A stretch of DNA of 64,000 bases, from NCBI RefSeq assembly GCF_947087965.1, contig NZ_CAMUES010000006.1, forward strand, positions 1 to 64,000, given 5' to 3'. The notes beneath the pieces are model-generated. The model searched no databases. It saw only the letters and a program-made list of their open reading frames with translations, and was not told the DNA's origin. The position numbers and the translations under genes are program-made. This DNA is from an uncultured Mobiluncus sp. (GTDB taxonomy: Bacteria; Actinomycetota; Actinomycetes; Actinomycetales; Actinomycetaceae). This document shows positions 34,410-42,960 of the stretch, one piece after another; within the stretch, counting starts at the first letter, position 1; each line of letters starts with the position of its first letter.

Positions 34410-35480
34410 TTATTCCTTTCCTTTATCAGTGTGGAAACGGTCGGTGAAGTTCGTAGCGTCAATAGTCGGTTCGGCGCGATTCACCGTGTCAGTAGCGGGG
34501 ACGGGAGTGTCGGAGTTGGCCTTACGCCACTTGCCTTTGCCGCCCTTGGGGGCCTGGTCAGACAGGCCCGCCAGGCTGGCGTGAACCCGTTTCGTGATGG
34601 TGCGAGCCAAAATCGAGAACAGGAGGGCAATCAGCACCAACACCGCGGCAGAGAAGTTAGCGATGTCCACCGCGTTGGGTTCCACCGCTTCGGTACGCAT
34701 GGCCCACACGTGCAGCGACAAGGTCTCGCCGGGACGCATGGGGTTGAACGCGTTGGTGGGGGAGGTGATGTCCGTGGAGGACCAGTTGATGTTGGTGGAC
34801 ATACCGGCGGTGTAGAGCAGGGCGGCAGCCTCTCCGAAACCGCGTTCGGCCGCCAGCACCACCCCTGTCATCAGGTGGGGGAGAGCCGCCGGGAGCTGCA
34901 CCCGCACAATGGTGGTCCAGTGGGTCGCACCCAAGGCCGCCGAACCGTACTTCAGGTCCGAGGGCAGCGCCCGGAGAGCCGACTCGGTAGACGTGGTGAC
35001 CAGGGGCAGATTCAGAATCGAAACCGCCAAAGCACCGGCCAGCAGGTTCCACTGTTGGCCCACCATCAGGATAAAGACCAGGTAACCGAACAGGCCGACC
35101 ACGATGGAGGGTAGGGAGGACAGGGACTCGATAGAGATGCGGATGAACCCGGTCCAGCGGTTCTCTGGCGCGTATTCAGCCATGTAGATTCCGGCGGGAA
35201 CGCCGAGGGCGACGGACACAATCAGGGACAAAAACACCAGGTAAACGGTGTTGAACACCTGGTTCATGATGCCGTCGCGGGTGAAACTGAGGAATATGGG
35301 GTCAAAACTCAACAGGCCGCGAATTACGATGTAGGCTGCCAGCGCCACAATCAACATCAGGAAGAAACCCCCGATAGCGCCAAAGACGCCGGTCATCAGG
35401 TTGTTGACGCTCTTGGCACGGCGAATGCGGTGTTCCATCTGGGTGGAAAGACCCGAAGCGGTAGTCGTAGCGGTACTCAT
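34410..35480 (-). CDS. pstA: Phosphate ABC transporter permease PstA
   Basis: Membrane permease with six predicted helices and the EAA-like segment ALGATHWTTIVRVQLPAALPHLMTG. The frame is open further upstream, but ATG 35480 overlaps the pstC stop by four bases (ATGA) and starts the conserved protein (356 aa). A hydrophilic C-terminal tail of about 45 residues is longer than usual. Confidence 0.94.
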   Translation of the reverse strand: MSTATTTASGLSTQMEHRIRRAKSVNNLMTGVFGAIGGFFLMLIVALAAYIVIRGLLSFDPIFLSFTRDGIMNQVFNTVYLVFLSLIVSVALGVPAGIYMAEYAPENRWTGFIRISIESLSSLPSIVVGLFGYLVFILMVGQQWNLLAGALAVSILNLPLVTTSTESALRALPSDLKYGSAALGATHWTTIVRVQLPAALPHLMTGVVLAAERGFGEAAALLYTAGMSTNINWSSTDITSPTNAFNPMRPGETLSLHVWAMRTEAVEPNAVDIANFSAAVLVLIALLFSILARTITKRVHASLAGLSDQAPKGGKGKWRKANSDTPVPATDTVNRAEPTIDATNFTDRFHTDKGKE

Positions 35481-36553
35481 TGATTCTGCTTCCTTTCCGC
35501 GCCGATGATGTGAATCACAAAAATAAAGAACATCGAGATGAGGAATAGCAGCAAAGCCATGGTCCACAATGCCGAATTATGTTCACCGCCGTTGGTGGTG
35601 TTGCCCATGTCGGCGGTAATCGCCGTGGTCAGCGAACTGGTCGGAGAGAGAATATCGGCCGGCAGGGCGCGAGTCTTGCCGATAACCATCGCCACCGCCA
35701 GAGCCTCGCCAAAAGCCCTGGCCAGACCCAGAATAATGCCGGTCAGAATGCCTTTCCGTGCTGCGGGCAGGACGATGTGGTAAATCGACTGCCAGCGGGT
35801 AGAACCCAGGCCGTAGGCGGCTTCCCGATAATCGTAAGGAACCGCGGTGATGGCATCCGCCGAAACAGTTGTGATAGTCGGAAAAATCATGACCGCCAGG
35901 ACGATGCCCGCCGCCAGGACCGAATAGCCACCCAGGGGGGCGTGAAAATAGTCACGAATAAATGGCACCAGGACGGTCAAGCCAACCCAGCCGTAAACCA
36001 CGGAAGGGATACCGAGGAACAGTTCCACCGCGGGACGGAACAGGCGCTCGCCCGCGCGCGGAGCGATTTCCGTGATGAATACGGCGGCTCCCACCGCGAA
36101 AGGCGTAGCGATGGCCAGACCCAGGAAACAGGTCATCAGCGAGCCCAGAATAAAGATCAGTGCGCCGACACTGCCGCGCAGAGTCAAATCCGGGCTGTCC
36201 TGCGGATTCCAGTCTGGGGAAAACAGGAATTCCTCCACGGTGTGCTGGAACGCAGTAAAGGTGAAAGAACCCTTGTACAGCAGGAACAGGCCAATAACGA
36301 CCGTGAGCATGATGAGGGAAACACCCGCAATCGCAACGCAGGTACCGCCGATTTTGTTTGCCAAACGGAAACGTTTATCCGCCCCGTTCGAGTCGAGCCG
36401 CGGTCGAGCGGGGGATAAACCCGCCCCAGCCGCGGAGTTGCATGTTTGCGGGAGCGCTGAATCTGTGGAGTTGAGACGAGTAGACACATCAGGTTCAGTC
36501 ATCTCAATTTCCATCGATTCAGGCTCCCGCACCGAAGAAGCCGTGGTAGCCAT
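35477..36553 (-). CDS. pstC: Phosphate ABC transporter permease PstC
   Basis: Partner permease to PstA, 358 aa, six membrane helices after a hydrophilic N-terminus of about 80 residues. The GLGSTRWQSIYHIVLPAARKGILTG loop and the SVVYGWVG segment are typical. It lies 24 nt behind pstS. Confidence 0.95.
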   Translation of the reverse strand: MATTASSVREPESMEIEMTEPDVSTRLNSTDSALPQTCNSAAGAGLSPARPRLDSNGADKRFRLANKIGGTCVAIAGVSLIMLTVVIGLFLLYKGSFTFTAFQHTVEEFLFSPDWNPQDSPDLTLRGSVGALIFILGSLMTCFLGLAIATPFAVGAAVFITEIAPRAGERLFRPAVELFLGIPSVVYGWVGLTVLVPFIRDYFHAPLGGYSVLAAGIVLAVMIFPTITTVSADAITAVPYDYREAAYGLGSTRWQSIYHIVLPAARKGILTGIILGLARAFGEALAVAMVIGKTRALPADILSPTSSLTTAITADMGNTTNGGEHNSALWTMALLLFLISMFFIFVIHIIGAERKQNQ

Positions 36554-36577
36554 TAGTTCAGTTGCGCCTGAGCCTCT

Positions 36578-37504
36578 TTAGGCCGCGGGGTCAGGGTGAG
36601 AAGCGGTGGCTTCCGCGGACATCTTGGAGGACACACCGTAGCCCATCTGTTCCAGGTCGCCAGCGAACTTGTCGCCCATCATGTAGTCAAGGAACGCCTT
36701 GGTTACTTCATCAGGCTCACCCTTGGTGTACATGTGCTCGAAGCCCCACACCTGGTATTTGCCGTTGTAGGTATTTTCCAAGGTCGGTTCCACGCCGTCG
36801 ATAGCGACGGGCTGAACTTCGTCCTTGCCAGCCAGGTAGGACAGCGCCACGTAGCCGATAGCGCCCTTGTTCTGGGTCACGGTCTGGAGCAGAGTTCCGG
36901 AGTCGTCGGTCTCGAGGGACTGGTTGGAGGCTTCCTCGGCACCACCCAGCGCCCAGGTCTTAAACAGGGCGCGAGTACCGGAGGAGGACGGGCGGGTGAC
37001 CAATACAATCTTTTCGTCCGGGCCACCAACTTCCTTCCAGTTCGTGGTCTTGCCGGTAAAGATGTCGGTCAACTGGGCGGTGGTGAGGTCCGTGACCCCC
37101 AAATCCTTGTTGACCACCGGAGCCATCGTGATGGTGCAGACCTTGTGGTCGACCAAGTCGGCGGCTTGGGTCGCATCGAGCTTCTCGGAAGCGAAGACGT
37201 CAGAGTTACCGATGTTTACGGAACCAGCCGCAACCTGCTTGAGACCCTCACCGGAACCGCCGCCGTTCATCGTGACGGTCACATCGGGGTTTTCCTGCAT
37301 GAAAGCATCGGCCGCGGCTTTTGCCAGGGGCAGCAGCGCGGAGGAGCCGGAACCGGTGACGGTACCGCTTAGGGTCGAGGTCGGTTCACTGGACTCGGTG
37401 TCAGTACCGGAGGCGGCCTGATCGCCACCGCCCCCACAGCCGGTCAACAAAGACATGGAAAGCAAGCCAGCGCCAAAAATCGCGCCAATACGAGAGATTT
37501 TCAT
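36578..37504 (-). CDS. pstS: Phosphate-binding lipoprotein PstS
   Basis: Extracellular phosphate receptor. ATG 37504 (RBS AAAGGAACACC) begins a signal peptide with lipobox LTGC; the in-frame ATG at 37522 lacks support. Phosphate-ligand motifs GSGSSALLPL, GGGSGEGLKQ and TRPSSSGTR are present. At 308 aa it is first gene of the pst operon and faces a candidate Pho-regulated promoter. Confidence 0.95.
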   Translation of the reverse strand: MKISRIGAIFGAGLLSMSLLTGCGGGGDQAASGTDTESSEPTSTLSGTVTGSGSSALLPLAKAAADAFMQENPDVTVTMNGGGSGEGLKQVAAGSVNIGNSDVFASEKLDATQAADLVDHKVCTITMAPVVNKDLGVTDLTTAQLTDIFTGKTTNWKEVGGPDEKIVLVTRPSSSGTRALFKTWALGGAEEASNQSLETDDSGTLLQTVTQNKGAIGYVALSYLAGKDEVQPVAIDGVEPTLENTYNGKYQVWGFEHMYTKGEPDEVTKAFLDYMMGDKFAGDLEQMGYGVSSKMSAEATASHPDPAA

Positions 37505-37539
37505 GGTGTTCCTTTCATACATCGAACTTTTACTCCCAA

Positions 37540-37590
37540 GTCAGATAGTAAGAAAGGATTGTTAAGGCTAGCGCGGGGCCAATGTTAAGA
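37540..37590 (-). promoter_or_regulatory. Candidate Pho-regulated promoter of pstS
   Basis: On the minus strand two CTTAACA heptamers (37583-37589 and 37560-37566), 23 nt apart, precede a TACTAT -10-like box; the nearer heptamer ends 10 nt before it. That placement is like known Pho boxes, which stand in for the -35. The spacing between the two copies is unusual for an OmpR-type regulator. Confidence 0.4.
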
Positions 37591-37654
37591 TTGTGTAAAA
37601 CAATTTTACTTTACGGAAGTTGCCCTTTTCTTTTACGATTACATGGATTTTTTG

Positions 37655-38359
37655 TTAATCTTGGCGGGTGACTTTGGAGATAATCCGGGTCGGAGCCACC
37701 ACCATGACCCGGTCGTCAGGGGACAGGATTGTTTTGGCGTGAGCGGTCTCCCAAGTGCCGGAAGCCGATTCAATCGCCACGATAGAGAATCCATCGCGGC
37801 GGCGCACATCAAGCTCACCGAGGGTTTTCCCGCAGTAGCGCGGCCCCAAACTGGTGATGACCAGGGCAAACCCGTGCCCCAGGTCGATGTAGTTCTCGAA
37901 AGATTGCGCGACCTGGTGGGCAGCGCGCAAACCCATCTCGGATTCCGGATAGAACACGCGAGTGATGCCCATCTGGTTGAGGATTTCGCCCTGTTCCGCG
38001 CTGGAGGCTTTCGCCCACACTTGGGGACAGTGCAGGGTTAGCAGGGCGGAGGCACTCAGGATGGAGGCGGCGAGATCGGCGCCAATCGTGACCACCCCGC
38101 AGGCGTACTCCTCGACAGCCAACTGGGTCAGCGCCTCCTTGTCGGTGGCGTCAGCTCGCACCGCGTGCCGCAGGAGCGCCGAAGCACGTTGCACGACTTC
38201 CGGGTTACAGTCGATACCGAGCACTTCCACGCCGCTGGCCTCCAACTCGGTCGCCATGCTCAGGCCGAAGCGTCCCAAGCCGATGACGACGGCGCTTTGC
38301 GGGTTGCCGACCGGATGGGCCGGGGAGTTTGGGGTGGAATTGTGATTAAACATATTCAT
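37655..38359 (-). CDS. Potassium uptake regulatory protein TrkA/KtrA type
   Basis: A 234-aa RCK protein: N-terminal NAD/ATP-binding Rossmann domain (AVVIGLGRFGLSMATEL) and C-terminal RCK_C domain. It is predicted to gate the TrkH/KtrB channel encoded 9 nt upstream. ATG 38353 is an alternative start. Confidence 0.9.
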   Translation of the reverse strand: MNMFNHNSTPNSPAHPVGNPQSAVVIGLGRFGLSMATELEASGVEVLGIDCNPEVVQRASALLRHAVRADATDKEALTQLAVEEYACGVVTIGADLAASILSASALLTLHCPQVWAKASSAEQGEILNQMGITRVFYPESEMGLRAAHQVAQSFENYIDLGHGFALVITSLGPRYCGKTLGELDVRRRDGFSIVAIESASGTWETAHAKTILSPDDRVMVVAPTRIISKVTRQD

Positions 38360-38368
38360 TTGCTTGTC

Positions 38369-39781
38369 CTAACCGATAAGGGGATGGTCACGAGGAAGTT
38401 CGTAGGCTACCGGCCGTTTCCGGGTCGCGAGAGCCGCAGCCAAAGTCAGCGGCCCGACACGTCCCAGAATCATAAAAATTACGACCATGAACTGCGCCGC
38501 AACAGGCAACATGGGAGTGATTCCGGTACTCAGACCCACGGTCCCCAGGGCGGAACAGATTTCAAACAGGCACTGGTTGAGGTTGAAAGGGGTAAAGAGC
38601 GCCAGCAGGAAAGTTCCCACCGCGACCAGGCCGGAAAACAGTGAAAACACCGCCAAAGCTTGACGCTGAGCCGAACGGGCCAAGCGCCAACCCAGGATAT
38701 TGATGGCGTGAGCCCCCCGGATTTCACCCCAGAGGGTTGCCATCACCACGGTCACCGTAGTGATTTTCATACCTCCCGCGGTGCCGGCCGGACCCCCACC
38801 AATCAGCATCAGCCCATCGGTGATGAGCCAGGTCTCCGGGTACTGTTGGGAAATGTCAAGGGAGTTGAAACCCGCGGTGCGTGGGGAAACGGAGGAAAAC
38901 AGCCCGTTGAGGAAACGCTGCGGGACCGGCATCGCCCCTAAAGTATCGGGATTGCGCCATTCCAGAGCCGTGATGGCGACCCAGCCGAACACAATCGCCA
39001 CCGCGGTTCCCAGCAGCATGATGCGGGTGGTCATGCCCCATTTCCACCAGTGCAGGCCGTTGTGGTAGAGCATCAGCCAGACGGGAAAGCCCAAGCCTCC
39101 TATCACGATGAGCGCGGCCAAACTCAACAGCAGGAAGGGGTCGGCGCTGAAACTCATCAAGGAATCTACGTAAGGGGCGAAACCGGCGTTGTTGAAAGCG
39201 GAACCCGTGAGGAAAACCCCGTGCGCCACCGCCTGCAGCGGTGAGGTGGCGTGCCCGGAAAACCACAGATAGAGGCTGTTGAAGACAGAAAACACCAGTT
39301 GCAGCAGGAACGAGGCGACCACGATCTGCCCCACGGAATGACGGACTTCACGCGGAGTCAAGCCGAACCACACTTTGGCGATGGCACGATCCTCGAAAGT
39401 GGCGCGTTTGCGCAAGGCCGAGGCGAGCAGGGTGACCATGGTCATGGTGCCGATACCGCCCAACTCAATGAGGGCAAAGATGACAGCTTGACCGAAAGCG
39501 GACCAGTAGCTGCCCGTGTCCACCACGATTAGCCCCGTCACGCTGGTGGCCGAGGCAGCGGTGAACAGCGCAATCGACAGGGGAGCACCGCCCGCTAACG
39601 CTGGCCCACAGACGGGGACACCGGCGGGGATAGTTCGGGGCGTGACGATGTCAAAAGTCATGGCAACCGCAGTGCCGCTCCGGGACACCGGAAGCATCAG
39701 CAATGCCGTTCCCACCAGGATAGTTATCAGGAATGCCGCCGAGATTTTGCGGCCGGGATTAAACTCGGAGATGCGAGCCAC
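38369..39781 (-). CDS. TrkH/KtrB family potassium transporter
   Basis: Membrane K+ transporter with four repeated pore motifs; about 470 aa. A GTG at 39811 is in frame, but GTG 39781 stands exactly 6 nt after TATACT, with TTGCGT 16 nt further up, so a leaderless start at 39781 is preferred. Selectivity-filter-like segments such as TAASATSVTGL and GTAGGMKITT are visible. Operon with trkA. Confidence 0.9.
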   Translation of the reverse strand: MARISEFNPGRKISAAFLITILVGTALLMLPVSRSGTAVAMTFDIVTPRTIPAGVPVCGPALAGGAPLSIALFTAASATSVTGLIVVDTGSYWSAFGQAVIFALIELGGIGTMTMVTLLASALRKRATFEDRAIAKVWFGLTPREVRHSVGQIVVASFLLQLVFSVFNSLYLWFSGHATSPLQAVAHGVFLTGSAFNNAGFAPYVDSLMSFSADPFLLLSLAALIVIGGLGFPVWLMLYHNGLHWWKWGMTTRIMLLGTAVAIVFGWVAITALEWRNPDTLGAMPVPQRFLNGLFSSVSPRTAGFNSLDISQQYPETWLITDGLMLIGGGPAGTAGGMKITTVTVVMATLWGEIRGAHAINILGWRLARSAQRQALAVFSLFSGLVAVGTFLLALFTPFNLNQCLFEICSALGTVGLSTGITPMLPVAAQFMVVIFMILGRVGPLTLAAALATRKRPVAYELPRDHPLIG

Positions 39782-39787
39782 CGGATA

Positions 39788-39815
39788 AGTATAGACCCAG
39801 CGCCGCGCCACGCAA
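39788..39815 (-). promoter_or_regulatory. Leaderless promoter of trkH
   Basis: TTGCGT (39810-39815), 16 nt, TATACT (39788-39793) on the minus strand; start codon 6 nt later. Confidence 0.6.
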
Positions 39816-39820
39816 CTTAT

Positions 39821-39850
39821 TTGGGAACCGCCCCGGATTACCAGTAAGGT
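39821..39850 (+). promoter_or_regulatory. Leaderless promoter of prfB
   Basis: TTGGGA (39821-39826), 18 nt, TAAGGT (39845-39850), then 6 nt to the GTG of prfB. It is back to back with the trkH promoter. Confidence 0.5.
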
Positions 39851-39856
39851 AAAAAG

Positions 39857-40984
39857 GTGATTTCCCCCGATGATTTTCAGCCCCTGATTGAGAAACTGCG
39901 CGCGTCTTTCGCGACGATTTCAGCGGTGATGGATCCCGAACTGCTGGCGCAAAAGATTGCTGACTTGACGAAACAAGCCGCCGCCCCGGACTTGTGGGAC
40001 GACCAAGAAAACGCCCAGACAGTCACGCAATCGCTGTCGATGGCGCAGGCCGATTTGCAGCGTTTACGAGCGATGCAGGCGCGGATTGACGATTTGGAGG
40101 CCCTGGTCGAGCTGGGGGCGGAAGAAAGCGGGGAGGACCGCGACGCGATTCTTACCGATGCGGAACAAACCTATGAAACCTTGAAACGGGACCTGGACGC
40201 GATGGAGGTGAAAACCCTGCTGAACGGGGAATATGACGAACGTTTCGCGGTCGTCACGATTCGTTCCGGAGCGGGCGGGGTGGACGCTGCCGACTTCGCC
40301 CAGATGCTGCTGCGGATGTACCTGCGGTATTGCGAACGACACAACTATGCCACGAAGGTGCTGGATACGTCCTATGCGGAAGAAGCGGGGATTAAGTCGG
40401 TAACGTTCCAGGTCGATGCCCCTTATGCGTACGGGATGCTGTCAGTAGAAGCCGGGACGCACCGGCTGGCGCGAGTCAGCCCGTTTAATGCGGCGGGCAA
40501 ACGCCAGACCTCCTTTGCGGCAGTGGAAGTCATTCCCCTGATTGAGACGACCGACCACATCGAAGTGCCCGAGAGCGACATCAAGATTGACGTGTTCCGT
40601 TCCTCCGGGCCGGGCGGCCAGTCCGTGAACACGACAGATTCGGCGGTGCGCCTGACCCACCTGCCCACCGGTATCGTCATCTCGATGCAGGACGAAAAAT
40701 CCCAGATTCAAAACCGGGCCGCCGCGATGCGCGTGCTGCAGTCACGCCTGTTGATGCTGCGCCACCAGCAAGAACACGATAAGAAAAAGGAGCTGGCAGG
40801 GGACGTCAAAGCCTCCTGGGGCGACCAGATGCGCTCCTACTTCCTCTATGGCCAGCAATTGGTCAAAGACCTCAGAACCGGCTACGAATCGGGCAACCCG
40901 GACAGTGTATTTGACGGCGACCTGGACGGATTCATCGACGCGGCGATTCGCTGGCGCAAACATCAAGAAAAGCACGACCAGTAG
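39857..40984 (+). CDS. prfB: Peptide chain release factor 2
   Basis: Recognises UGA and UAA stop codons. The 375-aa product has the SPF-type recognition tripeptide (RVSPFNAAGKRQTS) and the catalytic GGQ (SSGPGGQSVN). The frame is continuous, with no programmed frameshift near codon 25, as in most actinobacteria. The GTG start is preceded by a leaderless promoter. Upstream of ftsE, a common order. Confidence 0.97.
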   Translation: MISPDDFQPLIEKLRASFATISAVMDPELLAQKIADLTKQAAAPDLWDDQENAQTVTQSLSMAQADLQRLRAMQARIDDLEALVELGAEESGEDRDAILTDAEQTYETLKRDLDAMEVKTLLNGEYDERFAVVTIRSGAGGVDAADFAQMLLRMYLRYCERHNYATKVLDTSYAEEAGIKSVTFQVDAPYAYGMLSVEAGTHRLARVSPFNAAGKRQTSFAAVEVIPLIETTDHIEVPESDIKIDVFRSSGPGGQSVNTTDSAVRLTHLPTGIVISMQDEKSQIQNRAAAMRVLQSRLLMLRHQQEHDKKKELAGDVKASWGDQMRSYFLYGQQLVKDLRTGYESGNPDSVFDGDLDGFIDAAIRWRKHQEKHDQ

Positions 40985-41157
40985 CGGACCCACCGAGAAA
41001 CAGGCCGACAGGATTCACCCCACGAACGACCTTTGGCGCGGTATTAATCGCGGATTTCCCCTGCGATTGCACTTCTGCGGGTGTCACTCCGTTTTTATCG
41101 TTTTGTTATAAATAGACTTAGAAGCGTACCTGAAACTGAACTGGGGAGCGGAAAAGG

Positions 41158-41946
41158 TTGATTACCTTCGACAACGTCACCAAAATTTACAAGCGGGGAG
41201 CGCGCCCGGCACTGAACCACGTGAGTCTCACGATTGACCGGGGAGAGTTCGTGTTCCTGGTCGGGACTTCCGGATCGGGAAAGTCCACGTTTCTCTCGCT
41301 GGTTCTGGGCGAAGAAAGCGCCACGGAGGGAAAGATTCTGGTCCTAGGCAAGGACCTGGGGCGATTGTCCCGGTGGAAAGTGCCGGGGTTGCGCCGCCAA
41401 GTCGGTGTGGTGTTCCAAGACTTTCGCCTGTTGGAAAACAAGAACGTCTATGACAACGTGGCGATTGCCCTGCAGGTCATCGGCAAGCCGCGCCGGGTCA
41501 TTCGTCGGGTCGTCCCCGAAGTACTCCAGATGGTCGGTTTGGGCGGCAAAGACAAGCGTTTTCCCCACGAGCTCAGCGGCGGCGAGCAGCAGCGCGTGGC
41601 GATTGCCCGCGCTATGGTGAACCGCCCGCCCATTCTGCTCGCGGACGAGCCAACCGGAAACCTGGACCCCTCTACGTCCTTGGGCATTATGCGTCTGCTG
41701 GACCGGATCAACCGGGCCGGCACCACCGTGGTGATGGCGACCCACGACGAAGAAATCGTGAACCAGATGCGCAAACGCGTCATCGAACTGGACGAAGGTC
41801 GGGTCGTGCGCGACCAGGCTCGTGGCATCTACGGAGCGTCAGCCCCGAAAGGATCCGCCGACGGTACCGACCGCCCTGCTGACGGCACAAGGGCGTTAGC
41901 GAAACCGAAAGGTGTCGGGGCGGCGCGGAGAGGAGGCCGTAAATAA
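41158..41946 (+). CDS. ftsE: Cell division ATP-binding protein FtsE
   Basis: ABC-type ATPase that with FtsX controls septal peptidoglycan hydrolysis. Walker A GTSGSGKST, ABC signature ELSGGEQQRV and Walker B LLADEPTGNLDP are present. The 262-aa length includes a C-terminal tail of about 35 residues. It starts at TTG 41158 behind GGGGAGCGGAAAAGG. It shares one base with the ftsX start. Confidence 0.96.
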   Translation: MITFDNVTKIYKRGARPALNHVSLTIDRGEFVFLVGTSGSGKSTFLSLVLGEESATEGKILVLGKDLGRLSRWKVPGLRRQVGVVFQDFRLLENKNVYDNVAIALQVIGKPRRVIRRVVPEVLQMVGLGGKDKRFPHELSGGEQQRVAIARAMVNRPPILLADEPTGNLDPSTSLGIMRLLDRINRAGTTVVMATHDEEIVNQMRKRVIELDEGRVVRDQARGIYGASAPKGSADGTDRPADGTRALAKPKGVGAARRGGRK

Positions 41947-42860
41947 TGCGACTAACTTTCGTATTATCCCAGGTAGGCCAGGGTTTGCGGCGCAATCTGG
42001 CGATGACGGTCGCGGTTATTATCGTGACCTGTGTCTCCCTGCTGTTTGTCGGCTCGGCGGTACTGGCGGAAATGCAGATTAATAACCTGCGCGATACCTG
42101 GTACGGCAAAATCGAGATTTCCGTGTCGATGTGTACCAAAGACGACGTGTCTCCCAACTGCAACGGTCAGGAAGCCACCGAGGCTCAGATTGCGGCAATT
42201 GACGAACAGCTAAAGTCCGAGCGGCTCAGCAAGTACATCGACGATGTGTATTTTGAAACCAAGGAAGAAGCCTTCGAGAGTTTCAAAAAGCTGGCTGGAA
42301 CCGAACAGTATTATCAATATGTCCAAGCGGATATGATGCCCGCTTCGTTTAGAATCAAGCTAAAGAACCCGGAACAATACCGGGTGGTCGTTGAGGAACT
42401 GCAGGGACGTGACGGGGTCGCCCAAGTCATTGACCAAAAGCAGATTTTAGAGAAGCTGCTGACCGGGTTGCATCAGGCGACCTACCTGGCCATCGGGCTG
42501 GCCGTGGCCATGATTATTGCCGCGGTCCTGTTGATTACCACCACTATCCGACTGTCTGCGATGAGCCGGGAACGCGAAACATCCATTATGCGCCTGGTCG
42601 GAGCCTCGAACCTGTTTGTGCAGCTGCCGTTCATGGTGGAGGGCGCTATCGCGGCGACGATTGGCGCCCTAGGTTCGGTGGCGATTCTGTGGGCCAGCGT
42701 AAAGTTCCTGGTCGGATCCTGGTTGTCGGGACTTTCCGGGGTCGTCGAGCTCATTTCGACCAACGATGTGCTGCTCATTGCGCCGTTCCTGGTGTTGGCG
42801 GCCATTTTGCTGGCAATCGTGGCTTCGGCGGCCTCCCTGAACCGCTACACCAGAGTTTAG
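41946..42860 (+). CDS. ftsX: Cell division protein FtsX
   Basis: Membrane partner of FtsE; 304 aa, four membrane helices with the large extracellular loop between helices 1 and 2 (about residues 45-175) and the MSRERETSIMRLVGAS coupling region. It lies directly upstream of a secreted M23 hydrolase, its likely target. Confidence 0.95.
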   Translation: MRLTFVLSQVGQGLRRNLAMTVAVIIVTCVSLLFVGSAVLAEMQINNLRDTWYGKIEISVSMCTKDDVSPNCNGQEATEAQIAAIDEQLKSERLSKYIDDVYFETKEEAFESFKKLAGTEQYYQYVQADMMPASFRIKLKNPEQYRVVVEELQGRDGVAQVIDQKQILEKLLTGLHQATYLAIGLAVAMIIAAVLLITTTIRLSAMSRERETSIMRLVGASNLFVQLPFMVEGAIAATIGALGSVAILWASVKFLVGSWLSGLSGVVELISTNDVLLIAPFLVLAAILLAIVASAASLNRYTRV

Positions 42861-42960
42861 GGTTCTGTTGGCTATGTTTCGGACCGGGAAAATCGCGGCA
42901 TTTCGCTAAACTTTTAAGCACGGCGTGTTGTTGGGGAAAGCTGGAAAAGGAGGTGAGCAC

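Noticed and set aside
39857..40000. Programmed frameshift in prfB
   Set aside because: The frame is continuous from the GTG to the stop; no internal TGA in the early region needs to be bypassed.
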